Source: Pleomorphomonas sp. JP5
GTDB lineage: Bacteria; Pseudomonadota; Alphaproteobacteria; Rhizobiales; Pleomorphomonadaceae
Direction: 5' to 3'
DNA: 64,000 nucleotides
NCBI RefSeq assembly: GCF_023721815.1
Contig: NZ_JAMDLI010000007.1
Coordinates: 487,237-551,236, forward strand
How positions within the stretch are numbered: position 1 is the first letter of the stretch; each line of letters opens with the position of its first letter. This document shows, piece by piece, positions 1 to 8,170 of this stretch. The position numbers and the translations under genes were made by a program. The notes beneath the pieces were generated by a model, which saw nothing but the letters and a program-made list of their open reading frames with translations, searched no databases and was not told the origin of the DNA.

Positions 1-402
1 CGGCTCGTCGCCACTGCCGTGCTGCTGGGTGCCGCTTTTATCGCATTGGGCATGGCCCTGTCCGGTCTGGCGCGTCAGGCTGGCACTGCTGCCGCGCTCG
101 CCATCGGCGCCTGGCTGATCCTGGTCGTGCTTTACGACCTTGCCTTGCTTGGCGCCGTCATCGTCGATCAGGGGGGCGTTTTCACCAAGACGATGTTCCC
201 GGCGCTCGTGCTCGCCAACCCGGGCGATGCCTTCCGTCTCTACAATCTGGCGCTGATCGAGACGAATGCCCCTGTCGCCGGCCTCGACGGCCTTGCCCGG
301 ACCCTTCCTTTCCCTGTTTCCAGCGCGCTCGTCGTGCTCGCCCTGTGGCTTTTCGCAGGCCTTGCCGCCGCCTGGGCCCTTACCCGGAGAATCCGCCCAT
401 GA
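1..402 (+). CDS. nosY: NosY-type ABC permease, 3' part only
   Basis: C-terminal part of an inner-membrane permease; the gene enters from the left edge, so its start is not visible. The frame is open from base 1 and shows three hydrophobic segments (roughly the first 45 residues, residues 30-60 of the visible part, and a last segment before a basic RRIRP tail). The following genes are nosL and nosX, which identifies it as NosY, the membrane partner of the NosF ATPase that supports assembly of the CuZ centre of nitrous oxide reductase. The stop overlaps the nosL start by 4 bp (ATGA), so the two are translationally coupled. The identification rests mainly on context. Confidence 0.8.
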   Translation, partial: RLVATAVLLGAAFIALGMALSGLARQAGTAAALAIGAWLILVVLYDLALLGAVIVDQGGVFTKTMFPALVLANPGDAFRLYNLALIETNAPVAGLDGLARTLPFPVSSALVVLALWLFAGLAAAWALTRRIRP

Positions 403-938
403 TCAATCGCATCCTCTCCGCCCTGGTGCTCTCCGCCGCTCTGGCCCTGCCGCTTACCGCCTGCAAGGAGGAAGCGGCGGTCAAGCCCGCTGCCATCGCC
501 ATGACCGATGAGGCACTCGGCTATTACTGCCAGATGTACCTCGCCGACCACGGCGGCCCCAAGGCTCAGATCCACGAGAAGGGGCAGGAGCAGCCGCTCT
601 GGTTCTCGCAGGTGAGCGACGCCGTCACCTATCTGCGCGGCGGCGAAAAGCGCGGCGATGTCACCGCCGTCTACGTCTCCGACATGGAAAAGGCGCCGAG
701 CTGGGCCGAACCTGGCCGCGACAACTGGATCGACGCCGACGCGGCGGTGTTCGTCATCGGCAGCCGGCAGGCCGGCGCCATGGGAATGCCCGAAGCAATC
801 CCCTTCGGCAGCCAGAGGGCGGCCGACGAATTCGTGGCACGCGAGGGCGGCGCGATCGTCAAGCTGGCGGATATCCCGGACAAGTATCTCGGGCCGGCGA
901 ACGCCGGATCGGCCGATCATTCCGACATGCAGATGTGA
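399..938 (+). CDS. nosL: NosL, copper-binding lipoprotein of N2O reductase maturation
   Basis: A 179-residue lipoprotein. The signal peptide ends in an LTAC lipobox, giving Cys22 as the lipidated residue. The mature part starts with a region containing YYCQM (Cys44, Met46), the C-x-M pair that binds Cu(I) in NosL and is thought to deliver copper to NosZ in the periplasm. The rest has the typical NosL repeat fold, with conserved FVIGS and MGMPEAIPF segments. The ATG overlaps the nosY stop by 4 bp and nosX follows 8 bp later, so it sits in the nos operon. The length is normal for the family. The upstream nosRZDF genes are outside the window. Confidence 0.93.
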   Translation: MINRILSALVLSAALALPLTACKEEAAVKPAAIAMTDEALGYYCQMYLADHGGPKAQIHEKGQEQPLWFSQVSDAVTYLRGGEKRGDVTAVYVSDMEKAPSWAEPGRDNWIDADAAVFVIGSRQAGAMGMPEAIPFGSQRAADEFVAREGGAIVKLADIPDKYLGPANAGSADHSDMQM

Positions 939-946
939 GGTTCGTC

Positions 947-1909
947 ATGGCAGATTTCCTTGCCCGCCCGGTCGAACGGCGCCGCTTCATCCGCATTGGC
1001 GCGACTCTCGCCGTCATGGCGGTGGTTCCCTCAGCCCTTGCGGTGGCGCCTGTGCGCCGTTGGTCTGGCAATGCCCTCGGCGCTCACGCTTCGATCGAGC
1101 TTGTTGGGGCTGATGCTCCCCTCGCAGCGGCGACCTTCGCCGCGGTCGAGCAGGAAATCGCCCGCCTCGAAGGGCTTTTCAGCCTCTATCGTCCCGATAG
1201 CGCTCTGTCCCGCCTCAATGCCATCGGCCATCTCGAAACGCCGGAAGCCGACTTTCTGCGCCTCCTCGGGTTGGCGCGTAGCGTATACAGGGAGACAGGC
1301 GGCCTGTTTGATCCCACGGTGCAGCCGCTCTTTGCCGCCTATGCCGCGCATTACGCCGGAGGACGGAGCGATGCGCTGCCCACGGCGGAACTTGCCGAGC
1401 GGCTGGCGCTGGTCGGCTTCGCCCAAGTGGCTTTCGATGAGAACGTGGTGCGCTTCTCTCGTCCCGGCATGGCAATGACACTGAATGGCATTGCCCAGGG
1501 TTATGTTACCGATCGCGTGGCGGATCTTCTGAAGGCACGCGGTTTCGACAACGTGCTGCTCGACATCGGCGAGATCAGGGCGCTCGGCGGCGGTAGCGAC
1601 GGCGACGGCTGGAAGGTCGGCCTGGCCGCCGGTCCGGATGGCGAGGCGCTGTCGGCCTCGCTGCGTCTCAGGGATCGTGCGGTCGCCACCTCGATGATGG
1701 CGGGCACCGTTCTCGACGCACCGGGGCGCGTCGGACATATCCTGCATCCCAGGAAGGGTGCTGTGCCCTCGGCCTTCTCGTCGGTCAGCATCGTGGCCGC
1801 CGAGGCCGCACTGGCCGACGCTCTGTCGACGGCGGCCGTGCTGATGACGCCGGACGAACTGTCTCGGCTCGACCATCCCGGCGTCGAGATTTATGCGACG
1901 CCGGTCTGA
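947..1909 (+). CDS. nosX: NosX, ApbE-family FAD:protein FMN transferase
   Basis: A 320-residue ApbE-family flavin transferase. In denitrifiers NosX attaches FMN covalently to the membrane regulator NosR, which is needed for electron delivery to N2O reductase. The N-terminus has an RRRFIRIG stretch (residues 11-18) followed by a hydrophobic segment ending ALA, which reads as a Tat signal and agrees with periplasmic action. ApbE hallmarks visible are the SLYRPDSALSRLN region, the MTLNGIAQGYVTD segment and the LDIGE segment. The ATG at 947 is preferred because GAGG lies 6 bases upstream. An in-frame GTG at 935, overlapping the nosL stop, is an alternative. It is the last nos gene; the next gene is convergent. 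Confidence 0.88.
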   Translation: MADFLARPVERRRFIRIGATLAVMAVVPSALAVAPVRRWSGNALGAHASIELVGADAPLAAATFAAVEQEIARLEGLFSLYRPDSALSRLNAIGHLETPEADFLRLLGLARSVYRETGGLFDPTVQPLFAAYAAHYAGGRSDALPTAELAERLALVGFAQVAFDENVVRFSRPGMAMTLNGIAQGYVTDRVADLLKARGFDNVLLDIGEIRALGGGSDGDGWKVGLAAGPDGEALSASLRLRDRAVATSMMAGTVLDAPGRVGHILHPRKGAVPSAFSSVSIVAAEAALADALSTAAVLMTPDELSRLDHPGVEIYATPV

Positions 1910-1923
1910 TGGTTCGGGCGGCC

Positions 1924-2634
1924 TCAGGCCGCCGGCGCCACAGGGCCGCCGCAACGGAGGTCGGTGTCGGCAACGTCCTGTCGGCCGTAGACCTTAAACA
2001 TCGCAAAGACGTTCTGCATCTCGGCGCTGTCGAGGATCACCGGCGTTCCCACGGCAAGCGTGCGCCAATACTGGGCGGCGATGGTCTCCACCTCGACCAG
2101 CAGCGAGTAGGCCTTCTTGAGGTTTGAGCCGAGCACGATCAGGCCGTGGTTGGCGAGCAGGCACGCGAGGCGGCCTTCCAACGCCGTCAGGGCATGGTCG
2201 GACAGCGCCTGCGAACCGAAGGTGGCATACTCGGCGCAGCGGATGTTCTCGCCGCCGGCCGCGGCCACCATGTAGTGGACGGCCGGAATGTCGCGGCGCA
2301 GGCAGGAGATCACCGTCGAAAACATGGAGTGGGTGTGGATTATCGTGTCGATGTCCGTCCGGCGCTGCAGGATGTCCCGGTGGAAGCGCCATTCGCTGGT
2401 CGGTCGGCAGGGGCCATAGTAGGTGCCGTCGAAGGTCATTTCGACGATCTGGTCTTCCGTCATCTCGGCATACGGGATGCCGGTCGGCGTCACTAGAAAG
2501 CGATCCTTGCCAACACGAACGCTGACGTTGCCCGAGGTGCCCTGATTGACGCCCGAGGCGTTCATTTCGCGACACGTATTGATGATCTCTGTCCGAAGGG
2601 CGAGATGGGAGAGGGCGGAAAGGCTGGCAGGCAT
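1924..2634 (-). CDS. Class II aldolase, Ald2/FucA-like (DHAP shunt candidate)
   Basis: A 236-residue class II (zinc) aldolase of the AraD/FucA family. The phosphate-binding loop GTSGN (32-36), the catalytic Glu81 in PTSEW, and the zinc ligands His100 and His102 (HTHS) and His163 (NHG) are all present, so it should be active. Family members cleave ketose-1-phosphates to DHAP and an aldehyde. Because mtnA and mtnK lie next to it, the likely substrate is 5-methylthioribulose-1-phosphate or 5-deoxyribulose-1-phosphate, as for Ald2 of the DHAP shunt; that is inference. It has no signal peptide, so it is cytoplasmic. It diverges from the SorC regulator across a 148-bp region carrying a candidate operator. 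L-fuculose-phosphate aldolase is the alternative reading. Confidence 0.85.
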   Translation of the reverse strand: MPASLSALSHLALRTEIINTCREMNASGVNQGTSGNVSVRVGKDRFLVTPTGIPYAEMTEDQIVEMTFDGTYYGPCRPTSEWRFHRDILQRRTDIDTIIHTHSMFSTVISCLRRDIPAVHYMVAAAGGENIRCAEYATFGSQALSDHALTALEGRLACLLANHGLIVLGSNLKKAYSLLVEVETIAAQYWRTLAVGTPVILDSAEMQNVFAMFKVYGRQDVADTDLRCGGPVAPAA

Positions 2635-2728
2635 TCTGGGGTCCTCGATGAGGGGGCGGGCAGAGTGGGTTCGACACGCTGGACGAGCAATGGCACTTGG
2701 CGCGGATAGGTGCTTATGTTAACTCAGA

Positions 2729-2744
2729 TTGTCAATTGTCGATC
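2729..2744. promoter_or_regulatory. Candidate SorC operator A (aldolase/sorC divergent region)
   Basis: The sequence TTGTCAATTGTCGATC lies in the divergent region between the aldolase and the SorC regulator. Its core GTCAATTGTC (2731-2740) recurs exactly, in the opposite orientation, at 6540-6549 in front of the transporter operon and mtnK. On the minus strand the element contains TTGACA (2735-2730), a good -35 hexamer for the aldolase, although no clear -10 follows at normal spacing. The match is seen in the sequence; assigning it to SorC is inference from the shared location. Confidence 0.5.
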
Positions 2745-2782
2745 CGAGGTGGCGCGCTTCGGGCGATAGGGTTGGAAAGATC

Positions 2783-3805
2783 ATGGCACTACGCTCTAGG
2801 ACGAAGGACAAGACCGACCGGTCGGGGGCGGCCGAAGCGGAGAGTCGGACACCGCTGCCGCGGCCGGGGGAATACCTCACCGATCCGCTTCTCTGGGCGT
2901 CCTGGCTGTATCATCACGACGAGATGACCCAGAGCCAGATCGCCGACCTTATGGGGGTCTCGCGGGCAACGGTGGTGAACTACCTGCAGCAGGCGCGCGA
3001 CCTGCACTACGTCAAGGTGGTGGTACGTCCGGAACTTCTGAACTCGATCGACCTCGCCCAACAGCTCAAGCAGGCCTTTGGCCTGACCGAATGCATGGTC
3101 ATTCCCTTCGACGGCGGCGTGCGACCGCCGAGCGAGCGCATCGGTCGGGCCGGCGCCCAGTATCTCGATCAGATTCTGATGAACGGCGACGTTCTTGGCG
3201 TCGCCTGGGGACGCACGGTGCTGTCGCTGGCCGAGAACCTGCCCGAAAAGGCGATGCCGGACAGCTGCGTCGTGCAGGTGATCGGCAGCCAACGCTCCGC
3301 CTATGACGGGTTCACGGCCGAGGAGTGCGTCGCCTTCATTGCGCGCCGGCTGCACGCCCGGTCCATCAACCTGCATGCCCCGGCGGCCCTTTCCAATGCG
3401 GCCCTGCGCGATGCGCTGATGCGCGAGCCGACGATCCAGGAGCAGTTCGCCCGCATCCGTTCCTGCAACAAGCTGCTGTTCGGTGTCTGTACGGTAAAGG
3501 CCAACAGCCTGGTGTTCGCTTCCGGCCTGATCTCCGTCGACGAGAGCAAGTACTACATCGCCAATGGCGCCGTCGGCGTCATCGCCGGCCGCTTCTACGA
3601 CATCGACGGCAACTGGTTGCGCGGCACCATGGACGATCGGATGATCGGCATGACCCTTGAGGACGTCCGCAGCGTGCCGACCCGTATCGCCGCCGCTGGT
3701 GGTCCGGACAAGACGGACGCCATTCTCGGCGCGCTGCGCGGTGGTTATGTCACCGCCCTGATCACCGACGAACCGACGGCCCGCAATATTCTCGGGCGGC
3801 TCTAG
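2783..3805 (+). CDS. SorC/DeoR-type sugar-phosphate-responsive regulator
   Basis: A 340-residue regulator. The N-terminal part holds a helix-turn-helix (about residues 48-75, with QSQIADLMGVSRATVVNY), followed by a roughly 260-residue SorC-type effector domain recognisable by MNGDVLGVAWGRT and a late ANGAVGVIAGRFYD segment. SorC domains bind phosphorylated sugars or trioses and release DNA when the inducer is present. Here the inducer could be a pathway ketose-1-phosphate or DHAP (inference). The ATG at 2783 follows GGAAAG; starts further upstream have no ribosome site. It is divergent from the aldolase and convergent with mtnA, and the shared box near 2731 and 6540 suggests that it controls the whole salvage island. 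Confidence 0.87.
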   Translation: MALRSRTKDKTDRSGAAEAESRTPLPRPGEYLTDPLLWASWLYHHDEMTQSQIADLMGVSRATVVNYLQQARDLHYVKVVVRPELLNSIDLAQQLKQAFGLTECMVIPFDGGVRPPSERIGRAGAQYLDQILMNGDVLGVAWGRTVLSLAENLPEKAMPDSCVVQVIGSQRSAYDGFTAEECVAFIARRLHARSINLHAPAALSNAALRDALMREPTIQEQFARIRSCNKLLFGVCTVKANSLVFASGLISVDESKYYIANGAVGVIAGRFYDIDGNWLRGTMDDRMIGMTLEDVRSVPTRIAAAGGPDKTDAILGALRGGYVTALITDEPTARNILGRL

Positions 3806-3924
3806 GCCAGTCCGAGGGGCGGGCTGCTTTTGCCCCGATCTGATTGAAAGAAGCACCGGCCGGGGGGAGCCGGCGCGCGCCCTTGCGCTGGCTCGGATAT
3901 CCGATGCGGGGCAAGGGCGGTTTG

Positions 3925-5025
3925 TCATGTGGCCTTCTGCTCCGGATAGAGCTTGAGGAGACCTTCGCGGCTGGCGGCGGCGACACCACGCTCGGTGATG
4001 AGGCCGGTGACGAGACGGGCGGGCGTCACGTCGAAGCCGTAGTTGAGGGCCGGGCTTCCCTTGGGCAGGATGTCCACCGTCTCGAGCCGGCCATCGGCGG
4101 TGCGGCCGGTGATGTGGCTGAGTTCGTGGGCGTCGCGCTCTTCGATCGGGATCTCGCGCACGCCGTCTTCGAGCGTCCAGTCGATGGTGGTGAACGGCAG
4201 GCCGACGTAGAAGGGTACGCCGTTGTCGTGGGCGGCAAGCGCCTTCAGATAGGTGCCGATCTTGTTGCAGACGTCGCCGGTTGCCGTCGTACGGTCGGTG
4301 CCGACGATCGCCATGTCGACCAGACCGTGCTGCATCAGGTGGCCGCCCTGATTGTCGGCGATGACGGTATGATCGACTCCGTGCTGGCCGAGCTCGAAGG
4401 CGGTGAGGCTGGCGCCCTGGTTGCGCGGCCGCGTCTCGTCGACCCAGACATGGATGGGAATACCGGCCTCGAAGGCCATGTAGATGGGGGCGAGCGCCGT
4501 GCCCCAGTCGATGCAGGCCAGCCAGCCGGCGTTGCAGTGGGTGAGGACGTTGAAGCGCGGCGGCTTGCCTTTCTTCTCCCAGAGATCCCGGATGATGGCG
4601 AGGCCATGCCGGCCGATCGCCTTGCAGGTCTCGACGTCCTCGTCGCAGATCTCGGCGGCGCGCCGATAGGCAAGGCCCATGCGCTCGGATGGGGCGACCT
4701 TGATGAGACGACCCTTGAGGTCATCGAGCCCCCAGCGGAGATTGACGGCCGTTGGTCGGGTGGCAAGCAGCGCCGTATAGGCCTTCTCGAGGTTCTCGTC
4801 CGAGGAGTCCTCGCGCATGGCCAGTGCCAGGCCATAGGCGCCGGTGGCGCCGATCAGCGGCGCGCCGCGCACCACCATGTCGCGGATGGCGGTTGCCGCC
4901 TCCTGCCAGGAGCGGAGGGTCCGCGTCTTGACCTCGAACGGAAGCTTGGTCTGGTCGATGATCTCGACGCCCCAGCTGTCGTCCGCAACCCAGATCGTCC
5001 GCATGGATTTGCCGTAGATTTTCAT
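3925..5025 (-). CDS. mtnA: 5-methylthioribose-1-phosphate isomerase
   Basis: A 366-residue isomerase of the MtnA/eIF2B-like family, converting 5-methylthioribose-1-phosphate (or 5-deoxyribose-1-phosphate) to the ribulose-1-phosphate. The phosphate-binding [10 protein letters not shown] is at 51-60. The catalytic pair is Cys164 in THCNAGW and Asp244 in GTDR, the residues used in MtnA proteins. [10 protein letters not shown] and NYGFDVTPA are also present. The ATG is preceded by GGAGG at good spacing. It follows mtnK on the same strand after 104 bp. No other methionine-salvage gene (mtnB, mtnC, mtnD, mtnE, mtnW) occurs here; the partner is instead the class II aldolase, which points to the DHAP shunt rather than full methionine recycling. 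Confidence 0.94.
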   Translation of the reverse strand: MKIYGKSMRTIWVADDSWGVEIIDQTKLPFEVKTRTLRSWQEAATAIRDMVVRGAPLIGATGAYGLALAMREDSSDENLEKAYTALLATRPTAVNLRWGLDDLKGRLIKVAPSERMGLAYRRAAEICDEDVETCKAIGRHGLAIIRDLWEKKGKPPRFNVLTHCNAGWLACIDWGTALAPIYMAFEAGIPIHVWVDETRPRNQGASLTAFELGQHGVDHTVIADNQGGHLMQHGLVDMAIVGTDRTTATGDVCNKIGTYLKALAAHDNGVPFYVGLPFTTIDWTLEDGVREIPIEERDAHELSHITGRTADGRLETVDILPKGSPALNYGFDVTPARLVTGLITERGVAAASREGLLKLYPEQKAT

Positions 5026-5129
5026 GAAAGCCTCCGGTTGCCGCCGCGCGCCTCGGTGCGCCGAGCGGTCCGCTTGTGGCGGGCGGCGCTTGGCCGCCCT
5101 ATGGTCATTCGGATGCGGCCGGATGGCCG

Positions 5130-6419
5130 TCAGCGGGTGACGTCGGCAGCGACCACGGCGGCGGCCACGGCGTCGATACTGGCAAAGCGCGCCCGGTTGA
5201 CGACGAGCTCCCGGCCGAGCCGCAATGCCCGCCGTTCGCCTATCGCCCTCAGGTCCTTGTCGGTAATGCTTTCGAAGTCGGCGACATGGGCGAGGCCAAG
5301 GATGCGGCGGATCATCTTGCAGCCGGCAAAGCCAAGCGTGTCCTCGAACAGCGCGCGCATGTAGCGAGCTTGTTCCTCGGCCAGGGCCGCGCGGCTCGCC
5401 GCGTCGGTGAACAGCTCGGCGGTGAAGGCATCGCCCTTGCCCTCCGTCGACCACAACTCGACGAAGCGAGCCGAGAACAGCGTCCAGACGTCGGTGATCT
5501 GCTTTAGGATCCAGGCGCGGTAAGCGTCGCGACCACCCTTCTTCTCTTCGTGGCCGATCTGGCTGAGGTAGGCGAGGATGAGGTTGCCGATGAGGGCGCC
5601 GACGTCGAAGCCCATCGGTCCGAAGAAGGCGAACTCGGGATCGATGATGCGGACGTCGGTACTGGTCGCCATGATCGAGCCGGAGTGCAGGTCGCCGTGA
5701 ACCAACGCCTCGGCATGGCTCAGGAACTTGAGCTTCATGGCCTGTGCGGCTGCCTTGAGCGGGCCGTCCGCGCGGATTTCGAGGGCGATGTCGTCGAGCT
5801 GGGGCGACGTCCAGTGATTGAGCTTGGCCGCCCTGTAGGGGTCGGTGAACACGAGGTCCTCGGTGATCCGGCAAAGCTCGGTGTTGGCGCAGAACACCGC
5901 CATCTGCTTCTTCTTCTCGGCTGCTGGCAGGTAAAGGTCCGACGTCTTGAACAGCGATTGCGCCATGAACTCGGACAGCGTCGCCGCGAAGCGCGGAAAC
6001 TCCACGCCGTCGATCAGCCCCTTGCGCATGATGATGTGCGGGGTGAGGAACTCCATGACGACCAGCGCCTGCATGGCATCGAACAGCACGACCTTGGGCA
6101 CGAGGCCGGGGGCTGCGGCATCCTCGGTGATCAGGGCCTGGGTCTCGAAGAAGGATCGGTCGAGCGGCAGCGGCCAGGAGTCGCCGACAAGGCGAACATA
6201 GGGAAGGGCCTGCTTGACGATCAGCGCTCCCTTGGGGCCGCGCACGATGAACACCAGGTTGAGGTTGCCGTCGCCAACCTCGGTGACCTTCCAGTCCGAC
6301 GAGGTGCCGCCGAGGATGGGCGCCGCTTCCGAAAAGCCTGCGAGATAGGGCGCCAGCGTGCTTTCGGTCATCGGCCGGTAATCGGCGCCGCCTGTGCGGG
6401 CGCTCCGAACGTCTGTCAT
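5130..6419 (-). CDS. mtnK: 5-methylthioribose kinase
   Basis: A 429-residue kinase of the aminoglycoside-phosphotransferase-like fold. It phosphorylates the anomeric hydroxyl of 5-methylthioribose (or 5-deoxyribose) with ATP, feeding MtnA. The nucleotide loop [10 protein letters not shown] is at 48-57, the catalytic HGDLHSGS at 241-248 and the metal-binding DPEF at 260-263. All these are intact and the length is normal for MtnK. The ATG at 6419 is chosen because GGAG stands 8-9 bases upstream; a longer frame starting 35 codons earlier has no ribosome site. It is divergent from the transporter operon across 205 bp. A kinase of this type needs the free sugar, which fits uptake by the neighbouring importer or release by a nucleosidase encoded elsewhere. 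Confidence 0.93.
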   Translation of the reverse strand: MTDVRSARTGGADYRPMTESTLAPYLAGFSEAAPILGGTSSDWKVTEVGDGNLNLVFIVRGPKGALIVKQALPYVRLVGDSWPLPLDRSFFETQALITEDAAAPGLVPKVVLFDAMQALVVMEFLTPHIIMRKGLIDGVEFPRFAATLSEFMAQSLFKTSDLYLPAAEKKKQMAVFCANTELCRITEDLVFTDPYRAAKLNHWTSPQLDDIALEIRADGPLKAAAQAMKLKFLSHAEALVHGDLHSGSIMATSTDVRIIDPEFAFFGPMGFDVGALIGNLILAYLSQIGHEEKKGGRDAYRAWILKQITDVWTLFSARFVELWSTEGKGDAFTAELFTDAASRAALAEEQARYMRALFEDTLGFAGCKMIRRILGLAHVADFESITDKDLRAIGERRALRLGRELVVNRARFASIDAVAAAVVAADVTR

Positions 6420-6524
6420 GGGGTCTTCTCCATCCCTCGCTACTTGAGCCTCCGCCACGACAGCCTGTCGCTCCTCATGCTGGCAGAGGGTGCTGAAGGC
6501 GGAGGTTGTTCTGCTTTTCGTCAT

Positions 6525-6549
6525 TTGTCAAGATCGATTGACAATTGAC
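6525..6549. promoter_or_regulatory. Candidate SorC operator B over the transporter promoter
   Basis: The arms TTGTCAA (6525-6531) and TTGACAA (6538-6544) form a perfect 7-bp inverted repeat with a 6-bp spacer. It continues into GACAATTGAC (6540-6549), the reverse complement of the box at 2731-2740. On the plus strand TTGACA (6538-6543), a 17-base spacer and TAGGTT (6561-6566) make a plausible promoter for the transporter operon, so the repeat covers its -35. On the minus strand another TTGACA (6531-6526) faces mtnK. One bound regulator could therefore control both directions. The symmetry is observed; the binding protein is inferred. Confidence 0.55.
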
Positions 6550-6624
6550 GTTTGAGTGGCTAGGTTGCCGCCATCGGGTCTGGAGGAGGCCCTCTGCCAA
6601 ACATCCGTGGAGGCGGTTTTCGGC

Positions 6625-8142
6625 ATGACAGAACCTGAGAGGGAGGTGATCCGCATCCGTGGGCTGAACAAGCGTTTCGGCAGCACGCATGCGGTCATCG
6701 ACGTCGATCTCGACATTCGGCGCGGCGAAGTACTGGCGCTGATGGGCGCCAACGGCGCCGGCAAGTCGACGCTGATCAAGATTCTCTGCGGCGTGCATCC
6801 CGCCGATTCCGGAGTCATGGAGATCGATGGCGAACCGGTGAACTTCCGTTCGCCGCTTGAGGCTTGCGCCGCCGGCATCCACACGGTTCACCAGATCATC
6901 AATGACGGTGTCGTTCAGCAGCTTACGGTCGCCGAGAACCTGGCGCTGGATGAGATTTGCCGCCCGGAAGGGCCGATGCTGCTCAGCCGGACCGCCATCA
7001 CGGCGCGAGCTCGCGAGATCCAGGCGATCCTGGGGCTCGACCTGCCGCTCGGCAGAGCCATGAGCGAGCTCGGGCAGGCCGAACGCCAGCTCGTGGCGAT
7101 CGCGCGCGCCCTGTCTCACGATCCCAAGGTGCTGATTCTCGACGAGCCGACCTCGTCGTTGTCGGAGGCGGAAGCCGCTCGTCTTTTTGCGCTGATCGAG
7201 GATCTGAGGGCGCGCGGGGTCGCAATCATCTACATCAGTCACCGCATGTCCGACATCCGTCGCCTCGCCGACCGGGCCGTCGTGATGCGGGACGGCCGCA
7301 CTCGCGCCGAGTTCCCAAAGCCGCTCGACTTCGACGGCATCGTCCATGCGATGGTTGGCCACCGCGTCAGCGAGGGCACCCGCGCTGCCGTCTCCGGCGG
7401 GCGCACCGTGGTCGAACTTCGCGACTTCGCCCTCACGCCGACGTCGGCCCCCTTCGACCTCGACCTCCACGAGGGCGAAGTCGTGGTGCTCACCGGCCTG
7501 ATCGGCGCCGGCAAGACGGAACTTGCCGAATGCCTGTTCGGCACCGCCGCTCCGCACGCCGGATCGGCGACGATCGACGGCAAGCCCTTGCGCGCTGCTT
7601 CGCCACAACACGCCATCGCTCAGGGCGTGTTCATGGCGCACGAGGATCGAGGCAACTCTTCGTTGGTCTCCGAGTTCTCGGTGCTTCACAACATGACGCT
7701 GCCGTTTCTCAGGCATTTCTCCAAGCTGTCGTTGGTCGTCCCGGATCAGGAGCGGCGAGCGGCCGCGGGGCAGGTCGGCGACCTCGCCATCAAATGCCCG
7801 TCTATCGACGTGCCGATCGGCTCTCTGTCTGGCGGCAACCAGCAAAAGGTGGTTCTCGGGCGCTGGTTGATCCAGCCCTGCCGGTTGCTGATCCTCGACG
7901 AGCCCTTCCAGGGCGTCGATATCGGGGCACGGCAGGACATCGGACGACGGTTGCGCGAAACCGCCGCCGGACGGGCGACCCTGGTCATATGCGCCGATCT
8001 CGAGGAGGCGACCGAGATCGCCGACCGTATCGTCGTGATGCGCGACTTCTCGGTGGTCGGTGGCCACTCCATCGACGGGCTGTCGCTCGATGCCCTGGTT
8101 GCAGAGATCAGCGGCGCTGGCGCCCACGCAACCTTCGCCTGA
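6625..8142 (+). CDS. Ribose-type ABC importer, dual ATPase subunit
   Basis: A 505-residue RbsA/MglA-type protein with two nucleotide-binding domains, energising import of a monosaccharide-like ligand. Domain 1 has Walker A GANGAGKST (41-49), a degenerate signature around ELGQAERQLV and Walker B LILDEPTSSLS. Domain 2 has GLIGAGKTEL, a canonical LSGGNQQKV signature and LLILDEPFQGVDIG. Most RbsA-type proteins have Arg instead of Lys in the second Walker A (GAGRTE); here the Lys is present, so domain 2 may be able to hydrolyse ATP. The ATG at 6625 follows GGAGG. It is the first gene of a three-gene operon divergent from mtnK, probably serving the same pathway. Confidence 0.9.
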   Translation: MTEPEREVIRIRGLNKRFGSTHAVIDVDLDIRRGEVLALMGANGAGKSTLIKILCGVHPADSGVMEIDGEPVNFRSPLEACAAGIHTVHQIINDGVVQQLTVAENLALDEICRPEGPMLLSRTAITARAREIQAILGLDLPLGRAMSELGQAERQLVAIARALSHDPKVLILDEPTSSLSEAEAARLFALIEDLRARGVAIIYISHRMSDIRRLADRAVVMRDGRTRAEFPKPLDFDGIVHAMVGHRVSEGTRAAVSGGRTVVELRDFALTPTSAPFDLDLHEGEVVVLTGLIGAGKTELAECLFGTAAPHAGSATIDGKPLRAASPQHAIAQGVFMAHEDRGNSSLVSEFSVLHNMTLPFLRHFSKLSLVVPDQERRAAAGQVGDLAIKCPSIDVPIGSLSGGNQQKVVLGRWLIQPCRLLILDEPFQGVDIGARQDIGRRLRETAAGRATLVICADLEEATEIADRIVVMRDFSVVGGHSIDGLSLDALVAEISGAGAHATFA

Positions 8143-8170
8143 CGCTTCGCAAGACAAAAGGCTTTTCATC

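Noticed and set aside
1917-1933. Hairpin GGCGGCC-TCA-GGCCGCC between nosX and the aldolase as a terminator
   Set aside because: It overlaps the aldolase stop codon, has a 3-base loop and no T run on either strand, so it is not called as a terminator.
3925-5025. MtnA as an eIF2B-like or ribose-1,5-bisphosphate isomerase
   Set aside because: The Cys164/Asp244 pair and the MtnA-specific THCNAGW and [10 protein letters not shown] segments, with mtnK adjacent, favour methylthioribose-1-phosphate isomerase.
3844-5364. Long plus-strand open frame opposite mtnA and mtnK
   Set aside because: It is antisense to two genes with complete catalytic motifs, is rich in Arg, Gly and Asp, has no recognisable domain and no ribosome site. 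It is a GC-rich shadow frame.
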